Shown: in pieces, positions 8,910 through 18,037 of the stretch | Layout of the letters: every line of letters starts with the position of its first letter | Numbering within the stretch: the first letter of the stretch is position 1 | Assembly (NCBI GenBank): GCA_021773975.1 | Contig: JAJFJN010000038.1 | Coordinates: 186,001 to 250,000, forward strand | Direction: 5' to 3' | Origin: Gammaproteobacteria bacterium | Lineage (GTDB): Bacteria; Pseudomonadota; Gammaproteobacteria; Chromatiales; Chromatiaceae | DNA length: 64,000 bases | Translations under genes and position numbers: made by a program | Notes under the pieces: model-generated | Database searches by the model: none | The model's input: the letters and a program-made list of their open reading frames with translations, nothing else | Told to the model about the DNA's origin: nothing

Positions 8910-9402
8910 CCTTCTTGATGCCCATAGAGTGGTTCGACTGTTACATCAGCTCTAATATCCATAGTTTTTTAGCAAAGGTTCGTAACAAGATTGCAGATGT
9001 TTCTGTAGCCACTCAAACCCTGCGCTTTTATCAATTTTCATTAGGGCTCTGCGCGCAGAGTCATCACTAAGCACTTTCTCATACCCAATAGTTTGGAATA
9101 AAACGGTCACTCATCAGGTTGGTGATATGGGCACAACGTCTGTGACCTGAAAGTATTGAAAGAAACAGGAAACCCAGCACATCGACTATTTGGGGTGCAT
9201 TATTACTTTGGTAATGTAACGAACAATCATTTACCCAGAGTTCAAAACGGCCACCTAATTTTAAGAATTGGATGAAAAAGGGTAGCTGCCCCATTGGGGT
9301 AACTACTGCTTCTTGATCCCATTCTATGTCTATTATTCCAGCATATGTCTCAACCTGAATGGCCTCAAGGAGCTGGTTTTTTAGCAGGCACCGGCTTGTC
9401 AC
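8910..9402 (-). pseudogene. IS1380-family transposase remnant, frameshifted and truncated
   Basis: The first intact stretch (9402-9079) reads GQLPFFIQFLKLGG, LHYQSNNAPQIVDVLG and LSILSGHRRCAHITNLMSDR, the N-terminal signature of IS1380-family DDE transposases. Reading resumes in the next frame at about 9090 with GYEKVLSDDSARRALMKID and SAGFEWLQKHLQSCYEPLL, and shifts again near 8960 to give DIRADVTVEPLYGHQEG, the segment with the first catalytic Asp. Similarity stops near 8910, so roughly two thirds of the transposase is missing. No terminal inverted repeats were identified. A dead insertion relic within the glycan locus. Confidence 0.8.
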
Positions 9403-9639
9403 CCTTTGGGTGACCTAGTTGTGGTGGGTGAATCACGCTTTTGACCGTTACAAATGTTTACCCGTGTAAAGCTTTTTTAGCTGATTTTTATAGGTTTATT
9501 AATTGGCCAAGAGCAATTCAGGCATGGAAATGATGACTATTTTCGAAAAGCCGTGAGGAAAAATGAACTCTTCTTTAAAACAGACTTAAACCAATTAAAA
9601 CAGTTATTTGATGAAAAACAGAACCCAATCAGTTTTTAA
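9403..9639. other. intergenic stretch with a possible coding tail
   Basis: Between the IS1380 relic and the end of the minus-strand membrane protein gene. On the plus strand 9481-9639 is open without a start codon and encodes about 52 residues ending NQLKQLFDEKQNPISF before a stop. This could be the 3' end of a plus-strand gene broken by the insertion sequence, but the family is not recognised. The sequence between the tandem kinase gene and the relic (8757-8909) also shows no start codon and no recognisable product. Confidence 0.25.
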
Positions 9640-11146
9640 CTCTATAAACCAGCCCAACATCTTTTTTCTTATTTTCAAATCGTTTTAATAGAATTAAATC
9701 CTCATCTCCCGCCAATGTTTTCAGCATAGTGGTGTTTTTATGCTTCACCCACAATAATAGATAAGTGTAATTTTTATCTTTTAAGAAACGAATGTCTGAC
9801 GGGGTATAACTTTCATAAAAGCGGCTGTCTGTAAAATAGCATTTTTGTTGCGTGTAATGAGCATATCGAGCTTCATTACATGCAATGCGCTCTCCTGGCT
9901 TTATAAGCTCACTAATCCATTCACTACTCTGTTTAATGGGTGTTTTTTTTGCCCCTGTTGAAATAACGCTATCTAAAAACTGGAAGGCAATAAATGCAAA
10001 AAGAAGTCCCTGCCCAACTTTTTTTTTCTGCCTGCTTAAATATGCGATCAAATAATCAAGATATTGAACGATAACAAGTCCAACCAAAAGCAGTAATAAA
10101 ACCAGGTATCGAGATGAAATAAATAGCCGACTAGTGAGAAAAACACTCACAATCAAAAAAGCAATGAGCACAAAGTAATAAATAATATAAGATTCTTGCT
10201 TTAAATTAATCCAGCGTTTATAGCTACCCATTAACCAAATACCTGAATAGATCAAGGTTAAGTTATTAATCACCTTGAACAGCAGCATGCTCAATAGGCC
10301 AGAAGCAAGCATCAAGTGACTGTAACGAGCAGAATAATCAAGCGGCAATACATGCTGAGTAAAATTCTCTACTGCTGTATTAAAGTTAGAAAAAACTATT
10401 TCTGGTGAAAAATATTGAATCTGTGGAGGCAGGTTGCTAAATGCAATATCTTGCAACTGACTGGAAAACATAATGGCGCTAATCGTCAACAAGCCCATTG
10501 GGAAAAATATTGAGTTTAATATTAGCAGGTGCTTGAAATTCTCAAGCCGTAAACAGCTACGATTAAATAATAAATAGAAGGGTGCAAGAACTGCAAAAAC
10601 AACTGCTTCAGGCCGAAACAGCGTGGCGATAACAATTGATACTTGCCACAAAAACGCTCTGATTTTATATTTAGTTTGAAAATAAACAATGAATTGATAA
10701 ACCGCAACTAAAGTGAATGCCCAGAATCCATACCCTCTTATTATGTCTGCTTTATAACCATTCAAAGCAACGAAGGTAAGAATAAAAAGCATTGCCACCC
10801 ATAAGCGAGCACCATCAAATGCAATCTTTGAGTATATTTTTACAAATGTAACGCTAATAATTGTTTCAAATATAATTGTGAGCAGGTAAGCAGAGTTCTC
10901 AAAACCAAGCCCTGTAAGCTTATGAATAATGGCAATAACAATAGGATAAAATGGCCACTTCCATACTTCAAAGGCAGCACTAACTCCACCACTGTGAAAA
11001 GCCTGGGCAGCCCTAATATATACAGTACCATCACGAGAGATAATATCGCTGGATGCAAACAACCACAGAGAGATAAGCAGGCTCAATAGCGCGCTTATTA
11101 GATAAATATGCTTTTCTAAAATCAGTGTAGCCGTCTTTAACATCAT
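9629..11146 (-). CDS. GT-C-type membrane glycosyltransferase-like protein
   Basis: About 505 residues with around ten hydrophobic segments and a hydrophilic C-terminal domain. After the first membrane helix a loop reads SRDGTVYIRAAQAF, the acidic first-loop motif typical of GT-C (ArnT/PMT, family 39-like) enzymes, which use polyprenyl-phosphate sugars on the periplasmic side. The C-terminal part has ERIACNEARYAHYT and a series of short strands. The ATG at 11146 is preferred; a TTG at 11185 just after the preceding stop would add 13 residues, and neither has a strong ribosome-binding site. It ends the carbamoyltransferase-kinase run. AT-rich. Probable role: adding a sugar to lipid A or core. 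Confidence 0.65.
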   Translation of the reverse strand: MMLKTATLILEKHIYLISALLSLLISLWLFASSDIISRDGTVYIRAAQAFHSGGVSAAFEVWKWPFYPIVIAIIHKLTGLGFENSAYLLTIIFETIISVTFVKIYSKIAFDGARLWVAMLFILTFVALNGYKADIIRGYGFWAFTLVAVYQFIVYFQTKYKIRAFLWQVSIVIATLFRPEAVVFAVLAPFYLLFNRSCLRLENFKHLLILNSIFFPMGLLTISAIMFSSQLQDIAFSNLPPQIQYFSPEIVFSNFNTAVENFTQHVLPLDYSARYSHLMLASGLLSMLLFKVINNLTLIYSGIWLMGSYKRWINLKQESYIIYYFVLIAFLIVSVFLTSRLFISSRYLVLLLLLVGLVIVQYLDYLIAYLSRQKKKVGQGLLFAFIAFQFLDSVISTGAKKTPIKQSSEWISELIKPGERIACNEARYAHYTQQKCYFTDSRFYESYTPSDIRFLKDKNYTYLLLWVKHKNTTMLKTLAGDEDLILLKRFENKKKDVGLVYRVKN

Positions 11147-11191
11147 ATAAATTTTAAGGCGCGAAGCAATCAACCATTGAAACAATCCAAC

Positions 11192-12022
11192 TCACTGACG
11201 CGAGGGTAACACAAGAGGTTTTGGAGGTCGGCGACCAAGGTTCGCTGCAACCTCTTGATACAGTCGCTTTGCATCACCTGGCTTACGCTCATTTCCCATA
11301 TATTTAGCGATAAAACGCATCCGGTCATAAACACTCAGTAGACTTATGGCGATGCGTGCCAACCCAGCAAAATCAACAACAGCTCCACGGCGTTCTCGAA
11401 GTGGCATTGTTGATGCACGCGGTGCATCAATCCAAACAGTTGAATAATGCTCACCTTTTTTCTGAACTAGGATATTCCGCCACTTGAGATCATGGTGAAA
11501 AAAGCCCCCTTTATGAGCTACTCGCATCTGCTCCAATAGAGAACTTGAGATCTCCTGATAGACTCGCCGCCGCATGGGTTCAGCCATCTGATACCATTTA
11601 TCCAAAGCAAAACGGTCTAGATCCTGACTATTCGGCACTGCACGGGTAATTAGAAAACTTGCCCGCATTACGCCAAAAAAACGCCGCTCACCAAATGCGA
11701 TCACATCCAATGATGGAATACCTAATGCCGCCAGTTTTCGATAAGCCCAGACCTCAACGGCCGCCTTACCAGGGCGCATCCAAAAACGCATCGCTCGCCT
11801 GATGGAACCCACATAACGTTTGTAATAAAAGATATCACCATTATTTAAGACAACTCGGTAGCAGCGAGTTGCTGGCGAGTCTGAAATCAACTCTCCAGCA
11901 GAAAAATTAGCCCAATCCATATCTGCATGAATACCCATTTCACCAAGCTGGGGCCCATAGCCTGGATCAAGCAAAAACCTCCGCCCATGAAACCGCTGCA
12001 TACGACGTGCCAGATGAAGCAT
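11192..12022 (-). CDS. lipopolysaccharide kinase family protein (WapP/InaA-like)
   Basis: 276 residues. Kinase-fold landmarks: DIFYYKRYVG (ATP lysine), ASFLITRAVPNSQDL (hinge), GGFFHHDLKWRNILV (catalytic loop with Asp and Asn intact) and TVWIDAPRAS (DFG position). This is the LPS core kinase group in which the loop reads HHDLKWRN. It lies 16 bases after the carbamoyltransferase gene, as expected for a core-modification operon. Predicted to phosphorylate core heptose or a neighbouring sugar from ATP in the cytoplasm; the exact position is unknown. Confidence 0.82.
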   Translation of the reverse strand: MLHLARRMQRFHGRRFLLDPGYGPQLGEMGIHADMDWANFSAGELISDSPATRCYRVVLNNGDIFYYKRYVGSIRRAMRFWMRPGKAAVEVWAYRKLAALGIPSLDVIAFGERRFFGVMRASFLITRAVPNSQDLDRFALDKWYQMAEPMRRRVYQEISSSLLEQMRVAHKGGFFHHDLKWRNILVQKKGEHYSTVWIDAPRASTMPLRERRGAVVDFAGLARIAISLLSVYDRMRFIAKYMGNERKPGDAKRLYQEVAANLGRRPPKPLVLPSRQ

Positions 12023-12038
12023 TACTCAGCTGCCCGGA

Positions 12039-13763
12039 CTATTTAGTGACCAACACATCTTCCATGATCAGATACTCCAGATCTGAGCCGAAGAACATAT
12101 TGAGGGCATCAGTAGGCGAACAGACCATTGGCTCACCTCGCCGATTAAGAGAGGTATTAAGAACCACACCGTTGCCGGTATGCTTCTCCAGCTCTTCGAT
12201 CAGTTCATAGTAACGAGGATTGGTCTCAGGGGTCACTATCTGGGCACGCGCCGTGCCATCCTCATGCACCACCTCCGGTACTCGCTCTGCCCATCCTTCA
12301 GCCACATCAAAAGTGAAGGTCATATAGGGGGCGGGATGATCACTCTTTAACATCTGCTTTGCCACCCGATCCAGCATGCTGGGGCAGAATGGGCGCCAAC
12401 GTTCACGGTATTTGATCTGTTCATTGATGCGATCAGCAATGCCTTCTGTGTTAGGCGCACCCAGGATAGATCGATTACCCAATGCGCGTGGCCCAAACTC
12501 CATACGTCCTTGGAACCAGGCTACTGGATTTCCATCCGCTAACAGCTGTGCTGCTCGCAGAGAGGTCTGCTCAATACGCTCCCATTTGGGCTTTTCTGCA
12601 TGCTGTTCACAAGCCTCAATGCACTGTTCATTGGTGTAACAGGGGCCGAGATAGGCATGAGCCATCGGCTCAATACTATCTCCCAATTCATTGGCTACAT
12701 AAGAGGCCGCTCCAATGGCTGTTCCTGCATCAGAGGCTGCTGGCTGTACAAACAACTCCTTCACATCAGGGCGAGAAATGATACGTTGATTCAGTTTTAC
12801 ATTAAGAGCCACACCCCCTGCAAAGCAGATCTTGCCGGTATCTTTCAGGATATCGCCGAGATAATACTCGATCAGACCGAGGGAGACCTCTTCCAGAATA
12901 TTCTGAATGCTGGCGGCATAATCGATGTAAGGGTCATCAATTGCATCTCCCTCACGCTTTGGCCCCAGCCAGTCAATCAATTTAGGGCTAAAGAAGTAGC
13001 CTTTACCTTTGGCATCTTTATAGCGGCGTAGACCAATCACGTTGACCAGTTCGGTATTAACCTTAAAGCCACGCTCATCAAATTCGATCAACCGAGAGAA
13101 ATCAAACCGTTTGGGATCCCCATAAGGTGCCATGCCCATCACCTTGAATTCACCATCCAGCATCTCAAACCCAAGGTATTCGGTCAGCGCTCCATAGAGA
13201 CCCCCGAGGGAATCAGGATCATAAAACTCTTTGATCTTATGGATACGTCCATTCTCACCATAGCCAAAGAAGGTAGTGGCATACTCTCCCTTACCATCAA
13301 TACCAAGAATCGCCGTCTTCTCTTTGAAACCACTCAGATGATAAGCACTGCTGGCATGCGCCAGGTGATGCTCCACCGCCTCAATCCGTACCTTGCCACC
13401 ACCAATATTCAGGTCGGTAATCAGCTTATTGAGCTGAACCATATTGCGATGATGACGACGGTTACCATTGAACAGTGCTGTTAGTGCGCGATCTGGGGCA
13501 TACCAATGACGAGCCGCATAGTGCCAGCGGGCAGGGCTGCTGAGCGGGATCTCAGCATGCGGAAAGGCCACCACATTGACATCTTCTGGGCGGACACCCG
13601 CAAACTCCAGACAGAAGCGGGTTGCCTCATAGGGAAAGCAGCCCTTGGCATGCTTATCACGGGTAAAGCGCTCTTCCTCTGCCGCCGCAACCAGTTTGCC
13701 ATCGATAAAAAGTGCTGCTGAGGGGTCGTGACTAACCGCACCGGATATGCCCAAAACTATCAT
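12039..13763 (-). CDS. carbamoyltransferase, NodU/CmcH family
   Basis: 574 residues. Starts MIVLGISGAVSHDPSAALF, the N-terminal actin-like fold signature, followed by AAAEEERFTRDKHAKGCFP, HHLAHASSAY (histidine-rich active-site motif), FAGGVALNVKLN, and in the C-terminal YrdC-like part WFQGRMEFGPRALGNRSIL and NTSLNRRGEPMV. These enzymes move a carbamoyl group from carbamoyl phosphate via carbamoyl-AMP to a sugar hydroxyl. In Pseudomonas a homologue in the same locus (WapO, PA5005) is linked to 7-O-carbamoylation of core heptose, and the surroundings here make the same role likely. The promoter probably lies in the 72-base gap after waaP. Confidence 0.9.
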   Translation of the reverse strand: MIVLGISGAVSHDPSAALFIDGKLVAAAEEERFTRDKHAKGCFPYEATRFCLEFAGVRPEDVNVVAFPHAEIPLSSPARWHYAARHWYAPDRALTALFNGNRRHHRNMVQLNKLITDLNIGGGKVRIEAVEHHLAHASSAYHLSGFKEKTAILGIDGKGEYATTFFGYGENGRIHKIKEFYDPDSLGGLYGALTEYLGFEMLDGEFKVMGMAPYGDPKRFDFSRLIEFDERGFKVNTELVNVIGLRRYKDAKGKGYFFSPKLIDWLGPKREGDAIDDPYIDYAASIQNILEEVSLGLIEYYLGDILKDTGKICFAGGVALNVKLNQRIISRPDVKELFVQPAASDAGTAIGAASYVANELGDSIEPMAHAYLGPCYTNEQCIEACEQHAEKPKWERIEQTSLRAAQLLADGNPVAWFQGRMEFGPRALGNRSILGAPNTEGIADRINEQIKYRERWRPFCPSMLDRVAKQMLKSDHPAPYMTFTFDVAEGWAERVPEVVHEDGTARAQIVTPETNPRYYELIEELEKHTGNGVVLNTSLNRRGEPMVCSPTDALNMFFGSDLEYLIMEDVLVTK

Positions 13764-13835
13764 TAAGTGAATTCTTTTCTAAAAAATTGGAATAAGACCG
13801 CTGATTTTGCCAGCGATTAAGGTTTGGTGCGAGTT

Positions 13836-14645
13836 TTAATCCGCTTCCGGCAGTGGCCGGGTACGGTATAGAGCATCTCCTCGTTGCTGTACAGCTTTTA
13901 GAAAACCCGCCTTATCAGTCAAAATCTCGCGCAATGGCCGCCCAAAATAGATCCGCAGAAAACGTAACCTATCCCGCCGAGTTAACCCTATCTCCATGGA
14001 TGAGAAGTGCAGAGAGCCAACATCCTTTACCACCCAGCGTACAGGGGTCTGCTTGCGGAGCTGCACCCGATGCAGATCAATCAAATGCAGGCGCAAAGAC
14101 TTCTCGCTTCCATCCCACGGTAGCTGTAACAAAAAATGGCAGATATAAAGGTCACGGTGATTCACTCCGTTCTGATGGAGGCAACGCGCCATCTCTGCCA
14201 CACGCTTGATCAAGTCTCTTTTTTGGGTGAAGGGAGGGGGTTTTTCTGACCAATCACAGCAGTAGTCTTCAAGGCTGACACAGCCTGCCAGATCTTCAGT
14301 AATTACAAAGGATTTTTGTTGCGCAGGATTCAAACCAATACGCCCATAACCTGCCAGCTGCATGGTCTCCACACCCAGCTGTTCTAGTTTTTGGATGGCT
14401 TGCCACTCATTTTTTGCACCCAGCACCGGCAGGCGCAGACTGGTGAGGTTTTTGATGATCTCACGCCAACCGACACCCCAATGCAGCTTGAGGTAAAACC
14501 CCTGCCCTTTACGCTCTAAACGTAGTGTACGGCGGTTGGCTCCGGGAGGTTCCCGATATATTTCACCCGTTATATTAAATATCTCCGCCATACTGGGAGC
14601 CGCCTTCCCCCAAGCAGCCAGAAATTTTGGTGAAAACCAGATCAC
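13836..14645 (-). CDS. waaP: LPS core heptose (I) kinase
   Basis: 269 residues, normal for WaaP. Family motifs: GANRRTLRLERKGQGFYLKL (ATP site), QKSFVITEDLAGCVSLEDY, NHRDLYICHFLLQ (catalytic loop), LHLIDLHRVQLRK, and GLTRRDRLRFLRIYFG. WaaP phosphorylates O4 of the first heptose of the inner core. The start is a GTG at 14645 overlapping the waaG stop (GTGA), indicating translational coupling. It is the last gene of the waaF-waaC-waaG-waaP run, the same order as in Pseudomonas. Confidence 0.93.
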   Translation of the reverse strand: MIWFSPKFLAAWGKAAPSMAEIFNITGEIYREPPGANRRTLRLERKGQGFYLKLHWGVGWREIIKNLTSLRLPVLGAKNEWQAIQKLEQLGVETMQLAGYGRIGLNPAQQKSFVITEDLAGCVSLEDYCCDWSEKPPPFTQKRDLIKRVAEMARCLHQNGVNHRDLYICHFLLQLPWDGSEKSLRLHLIDLHRVQLRKQTPVRWVVKDVGSLHFSSMEIGLTRRDRLRFLRIYFGRPLREILTDKAGFLKAVQQRGDALYRTRPLPEAD

Positions 14646-15763
14646 TTATCAGACGCCTGTTGCAAAATAATCTCTGCAGCCAGTTTTGGCATACTGTAAA
14701 GATCCTCCGTCTGCCCATAGTGAATTCCACTATTTCGCCACTGTTCACGTTGGGGAGCGTCCAGCATCTCAGCCAAATCATGGTTTAACTGCGTCTGCTC
14801 AAAGGGGGATGGTACTACACGACCACCACCACTCCGCTCTACATGAAAGGCATAGCCACAACTAGCCGTAGTCAACACCGGCAGACCCGCAACCAACGCC
14901 TCCAACAATACAGTGCCAGTGTTCTCATAATAGGCTGGGTGAATCAGCAAATCGCCTCCTTGCAAGAAGCGCGGCACATCATCTCGGCCAGACATAATCT
15001 CAAACTGCTGCTCCAACCCCAGCTGCTTTGCCATTTTAATAAAGGCCTTCGGATTATCTGTCCCCATGGCAATTAACCGAGTGCGTGATCTTTGCTGTTC
15101 CGGCAGCGCTTTAATGGCCTGCAGTGTTCGATCCAGCCCTTTAGTTTTGAAGCCAGAGCCAATCGCCAGCAGCAGCCGATCATCCTCTGACAAACCAAAC
15201 TCTTTACGGAACTCTTTTCTGATCTCAGCAGCATCCACTGGCACCCTACGATCCTTGGCAATACCAGGGGGTAGCAGGTGCAGCCGCTCCGGTGCTGTGT
15301 TGTAGTGATGTAGAAACTCTTTCTGCTGTGTGGGTGAGATTAACAGGGCGTGCGTCTTTGAATCAGGGCCAAAGACAGCCTCTTCAAAATACAGAAAGTG
15401 TCGGTAACGGGGGCTAAATTGGATCAATCTGCTGCGATGTGACAGCTTCTCTTTAAAACAGCTATCTGCTGCATAATAGATGTCCAGCCCTGGCATACGG
15501 TTAAAACCGATAACACAATCGATGCCCTCATCAGCAAATCGGGCCCGCAATGCCCGGTGGAATGCCTGATACTTTGCATAATTGGTCAGGCGTTTCACTT
15601 CCGCCTGATGCACTGAAAAACCTTGCGGAATCTCACCCTCCCAAGTCAAACAATAGACATGGATCTCATGTCCCCAGGACTGACACTCCTGCGCAATGCG
15701 GCACATATCACGCTGCAGCCCACCATAGGGAAAATATTTGAACAGGACGAAGGCCAGCTTCAT
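14642..15763 (-). CDS. waaG: LPS core glucosyltransferase WaaG
   Basis: 373 residues, GT4 family. N-terminus MKLAFVLFKYFPYGGLQRDM is diagnostic of WaaG; later NRMPGLDIYYAADSCF, LLPPGIAKDRR, LLAIGSGFKTKGLDR, LLIHPAYYENTGTVLLEALV (donor-binding E-x7-E) and GLPVLTTASCGYA. It adds the first outer-core glucose to heptose II. The ATG at 15763 overlaps the waaC stop as ATGA; the open frame extends 13 codons upstream but the family N-terminus begins here. Middle gene of the core operon. Confidence 0.95.
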   Translation of the reverse strand: MKLAFVLFKYFPYGGLQRDMCRIAQECQSWGHEIHVYCLTWEGEIPQGFSVHQAEVKRLTNYAKYQAFHRALRARFADEGIDCVIGFNRMPGLDIYYAADSCFKEKLSHRSRLIQFSPRYRHFLYFEEAVFGPDSKTHALLISPTQQKEFLHHYNTAPERLHLLPPGIAKDRRVPVDAAEIRKEFRKEFGLSEDDRLLLAIGSGFKTKGLDRTLQAIKALPEQQRSRTRLIAMGTDNPKAFIKMAKQLGLEQQFEIMSGRDDVPRFLQGGDLLIHPAYYENTGTVLLEALVAGLPVLTTASCGYAFHVERSGGGRVVPSPFEQTQLNHDLAEMLDAPQREQWRNSGIHYGQTEDLYSMPKLAAEIILQQASDK

Positions 15764-16797
15764 GCTGCCGTCCATTGAGCCTGTTTTTTGAAACGATCCC
15801 AAACAGCCATCGGTGTAAGCTGCTCATAACAAGCGGGTTGCACACTGGATTCACCCACATAGTCACAGACCTGTTTGAGGCAGGGGGCGCATGGGAACTC
15901 TGCAACTAGATTTTGATGATGGGCACCCATCACCCCTGTCAGATCCGCTCTTGTGGCACCATAGATAGTCACCCCTGGAACCGCCAGCGCAGCCGCCAGA
16001 TGGCTAAGGCCACTATCGAGCCCAATGACACCAACTGCACCACGCAACTCCTGCATCAATTCTGTCAGGTTCATTTGCGGCAGGATCTGGACAGCAGGGT
16101 GATCTGCCGCCAATCGCTCTGCACGCGCTCTCTCTTCACTTCCACCCCAGGGAAGATGAACGGTCAGACCCTGTTGGGTAGCCAGCGTAATGAGTTCTGC
16201 CCAATAGCGCTCGGGCCAATGTTTGCTTGGCCAGGTCGTACCATGCAGAAATACCAGATAGGGGCTGTTTTCTGTTTGGCCGCCGCCTATCTGGATATTA
16301 CTTAACCCATATTCTGGTGCTGTTTCTGGCAGCTTGTAATTAAGCGCCTGAGCAAATAGCTGTCGCACACGTGCTATGGCATGCTGCTCACGCGAGATGG
16401 TGTAACGATTTTTATAGGTTGGCGCTACCCAGGGGTCACGGGCTGAACTGCGGTCATAGCCCGCTCGCAACCCTTTGGCCAACATCGCTACCAGCGCGCT
16501 TTTAAACATCAGCCCCTGGGCATCGATGATGAGGTCGTAACTCTCCAAACGCAGGTCCCGTAGAAAAGCGGCAATCTCACCACTGCTGAAGGCTGCTTTC
16601 CACCCTTTACGCCAGCGCCGCAAGGCAATAGGGATGGCTCGGTTTACTGCTGGATGTAGATCTGGAATCTCTGCAAAAGCCTCTTCCACCACCCAATCAA
16701 ATCGAATAGCAGGCATAGCCGTAGCGGCATCTGTCACCGCAGGCAGGGTATGAATGACATCACCCAGTGAAGAGGTTTTAACAATCAGTACCTTCAC
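15760..16797 (-). CDS. waaC: LPS heptosyltransferase I
   Basis: 345 residues, GT9 family. N-terminus KVLIVKTSSLGDVIHTLPAV is the WaaC signature; AQGLMFKSALVAMLAKG, LHGTTWPSKHWPERYW and GLDSGLSHLAAALAVPGVTI are the other conserved blocks. It transfers L,D-heptose from ADP-heptose to Kdo. The start is GTG at 16797 in a GTGA overlap with waaF. A cysteine-rich stretch near the C-terminus (FPCAPCLKQVC) is shared with waaF. Confidence 0.95.
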   Translation of the reverse strand: MKVLIVKTSSLGDVIHTLPAVTDAATAMPAIRFDWVVEEAFAEIPDLHPAVNRAIPIALRRWRKGWKAAFSSGEIAAFLRDLRLESYDLIIDAQGLMFKSALVAMLAKGLRAGYDRSSARDPWVAPTYKNRYTISREQHAIARVRQLFAQALNYKLPETAPEYGLSNIQIGGGQTENSPYLVFLHGTTWPSKHWPERYWAELITLATQQGLTVHLPWGGSEERARAERLAADHPAVQILPQMNLTELMQELRGAVGVIGLDSGLSHLAAALAVPGVTIYGATRADLTGVMGAHHQNLVAEFPCAPCLKQVCDYVGESSVQPACYEQLTPMAVWDRFKKQAQWTAA

Positions 16798-17813
16798 AAA
16801 AGTACTCCGTTAAGAGCCTCCTCAACCTGATCTACTGTGAGTGCCTCCAAACATTTGAGATGCCCTTTTGGGCACTCTCGTTTGAAGCAGGGACTACAAT
16901 CAAGCCCCAGGGTGACAACCTGTGAACGATCATTCAATGGTGGAGTAAAACCCGGATCAGAGGAGCCGTAGACAGCCACCAGCGGGCGATCCAAGGCAGC
17001 CGCCACATGCATCAGACCAGAGTCATTACTCACCACGGCATCCGCCAGTGAGAGCAGATCTACCGCCTGTGCCAGTGAGGTACGACCACTCAGGTCAATG
17101 CCTCCTCCCGTATGTTTGATAATCTCAGCACAGACAGGTTGATCCTTGGCTGAACCAAACATCCATAGATCCCAGCCTTGCTTCATCTTTCGAGCAGCCA
17201 ACTCGGCATAGTGTGCCTCTGGCCAACGCTTGGCTGGACCAAATTCCGCACCCGGGCAGAGTGCCAGCACCGGCCTTTTTTTCTCTCCCATCCCCAGAAT
17301 CTGCATCGCCTGTTCAGCAGCAGCCTGATCAACCTGGAGTTTGGGTGTGGGTATCTGTGGAATCCCCTGAAAATCCGCAGCCAAGCCTAAAGCCACGAAA
17401 CGCTGCACCGTCATCGTGAGGTGAGATTTATCCAACTTGCGGGCATCATTAAGCAGGCCATAGCGCATCTCACCCAGCCAGCCGGTACGTTGAGGAATCT
17501 TCGCCCAGAACGGGGTAAGTGCTGATTTTAGGGAGTTGGGGAGGAGAATGGCCTGATCGTAATGCCGATCACGCAGTTCACGACCCAGCTGCCAGCGGGT
17601 CTTGAAATCAAGCTTGCCGTGGCCAAGCGGCATATCAATGGCATCGGTGACCTCTGGCATGCGTTCTAGCAGCGGCAGACTCCAGCCAGGAGCCAATACA
17701 TCGATTTGTGGTTCAGGATCACGCTGTTTAAGGGTAATAAACAGACTCTGAGCCATCACCATGTCGCCAACCCAGGAGGGGCCGACGACGAGGATTTTAG
17801 GTGATTGATTCAA
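16794..17813 (-). CDS. waaF: LPS heptosyltransferase II
   Basis: 339 residues, GT9 family. KILVVGPSWVGDMVMAQSLF at the N-terminus, LPNSLKSALTPFWAKIPQRT, LCPGAEFGPAKRWPEAHYAE, VSNDSGLMHVAAALDRPLVA and YGSSDPGFTPPL are all WaaF blocks. It adds the second heptose. The preferred start is TTG at 17813, overlapping the TGA of the small zinc protein gene as TTGA; this matches the family length. An in-frame TTG at 17840 would add nine residues with no family similarity. Opens the waaF-waaC-waaG-waaP series. Confidence 0.94.
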   Translation of the reverse strand: MNQSPKILVVGPSWVGDMVMAQSLFITLKQRDPEPQIDVLAPGWSLPLLERMPEVTDAIDMPLGHGKLDFKTRWQLGRELRDRHYDQAILLPNSLKSALTPFWAKIPQRTGWLGEMRYGLLNDARKLDKSHLTMTVQRFVALGLAADFQGIPQIPTPKLQVDQAAAEQAMQILGMGEKKRPVLALCPGAEFGPAKRWPEAHYAELAARKMKQGWDLWMFGSAKDQPVCAEIIKHTGGGIDLSGRTSLAQAVDLLSLADAVVSNDSGLMHVAAALDRPLVAVYGSSDPGFTPPLNDRSQVVTLGLDCSPCFKRECPKGHLKCLEALTVDQVEEALNGVLL

Positions 17814-17983
17814 TCCACAAGTTCGTAGCGGGCACCACAATATTTGCAGGCCGCTTTGCCTGTCTTTTTAATATCGAGAAAAACAACTGGATGTTCACTC
17901 CAGTCATTGGCATCTTTTGGTGGACAGCTCAGTGGCAGCTCTTTACGACTGACCTGGATTACAGCTTGGTTTTCTTCTGTCAT
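17810..17983 (-). CDS. zinc-finger (CHCC, NDUFS6-like) domain protein
   Basis: A 57-residue protein: MTEENQAVIQVSRKELPLSC at the start, then HPVVFLDIKKTGKAACKYCG and ARYELVD at the end. The C-x(n)-H-x(n)-CxxC arrangement is the zf-CHCC domain, found as a short stand-alone protein next to ilvE/waaF in many proteobacteria. AGGAG lies 6 bases before the ATG at 17983. The stop overlaps the waaF start. Function is not established; zinc binding is inferred from the ligands. Confidence 0.85.
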   Translation of the reverse strand: MTEENQAVIQVSRKELPLSCPPKDANDWSEHPVVFLDIKKTGKAACKYCGARYELVD

Positions 17984-18037
17984 CTTTTTCTCCTGATTAG
18001 AGATTAAAGCATTTTGTAAGATTTAACTTGAAACGGA

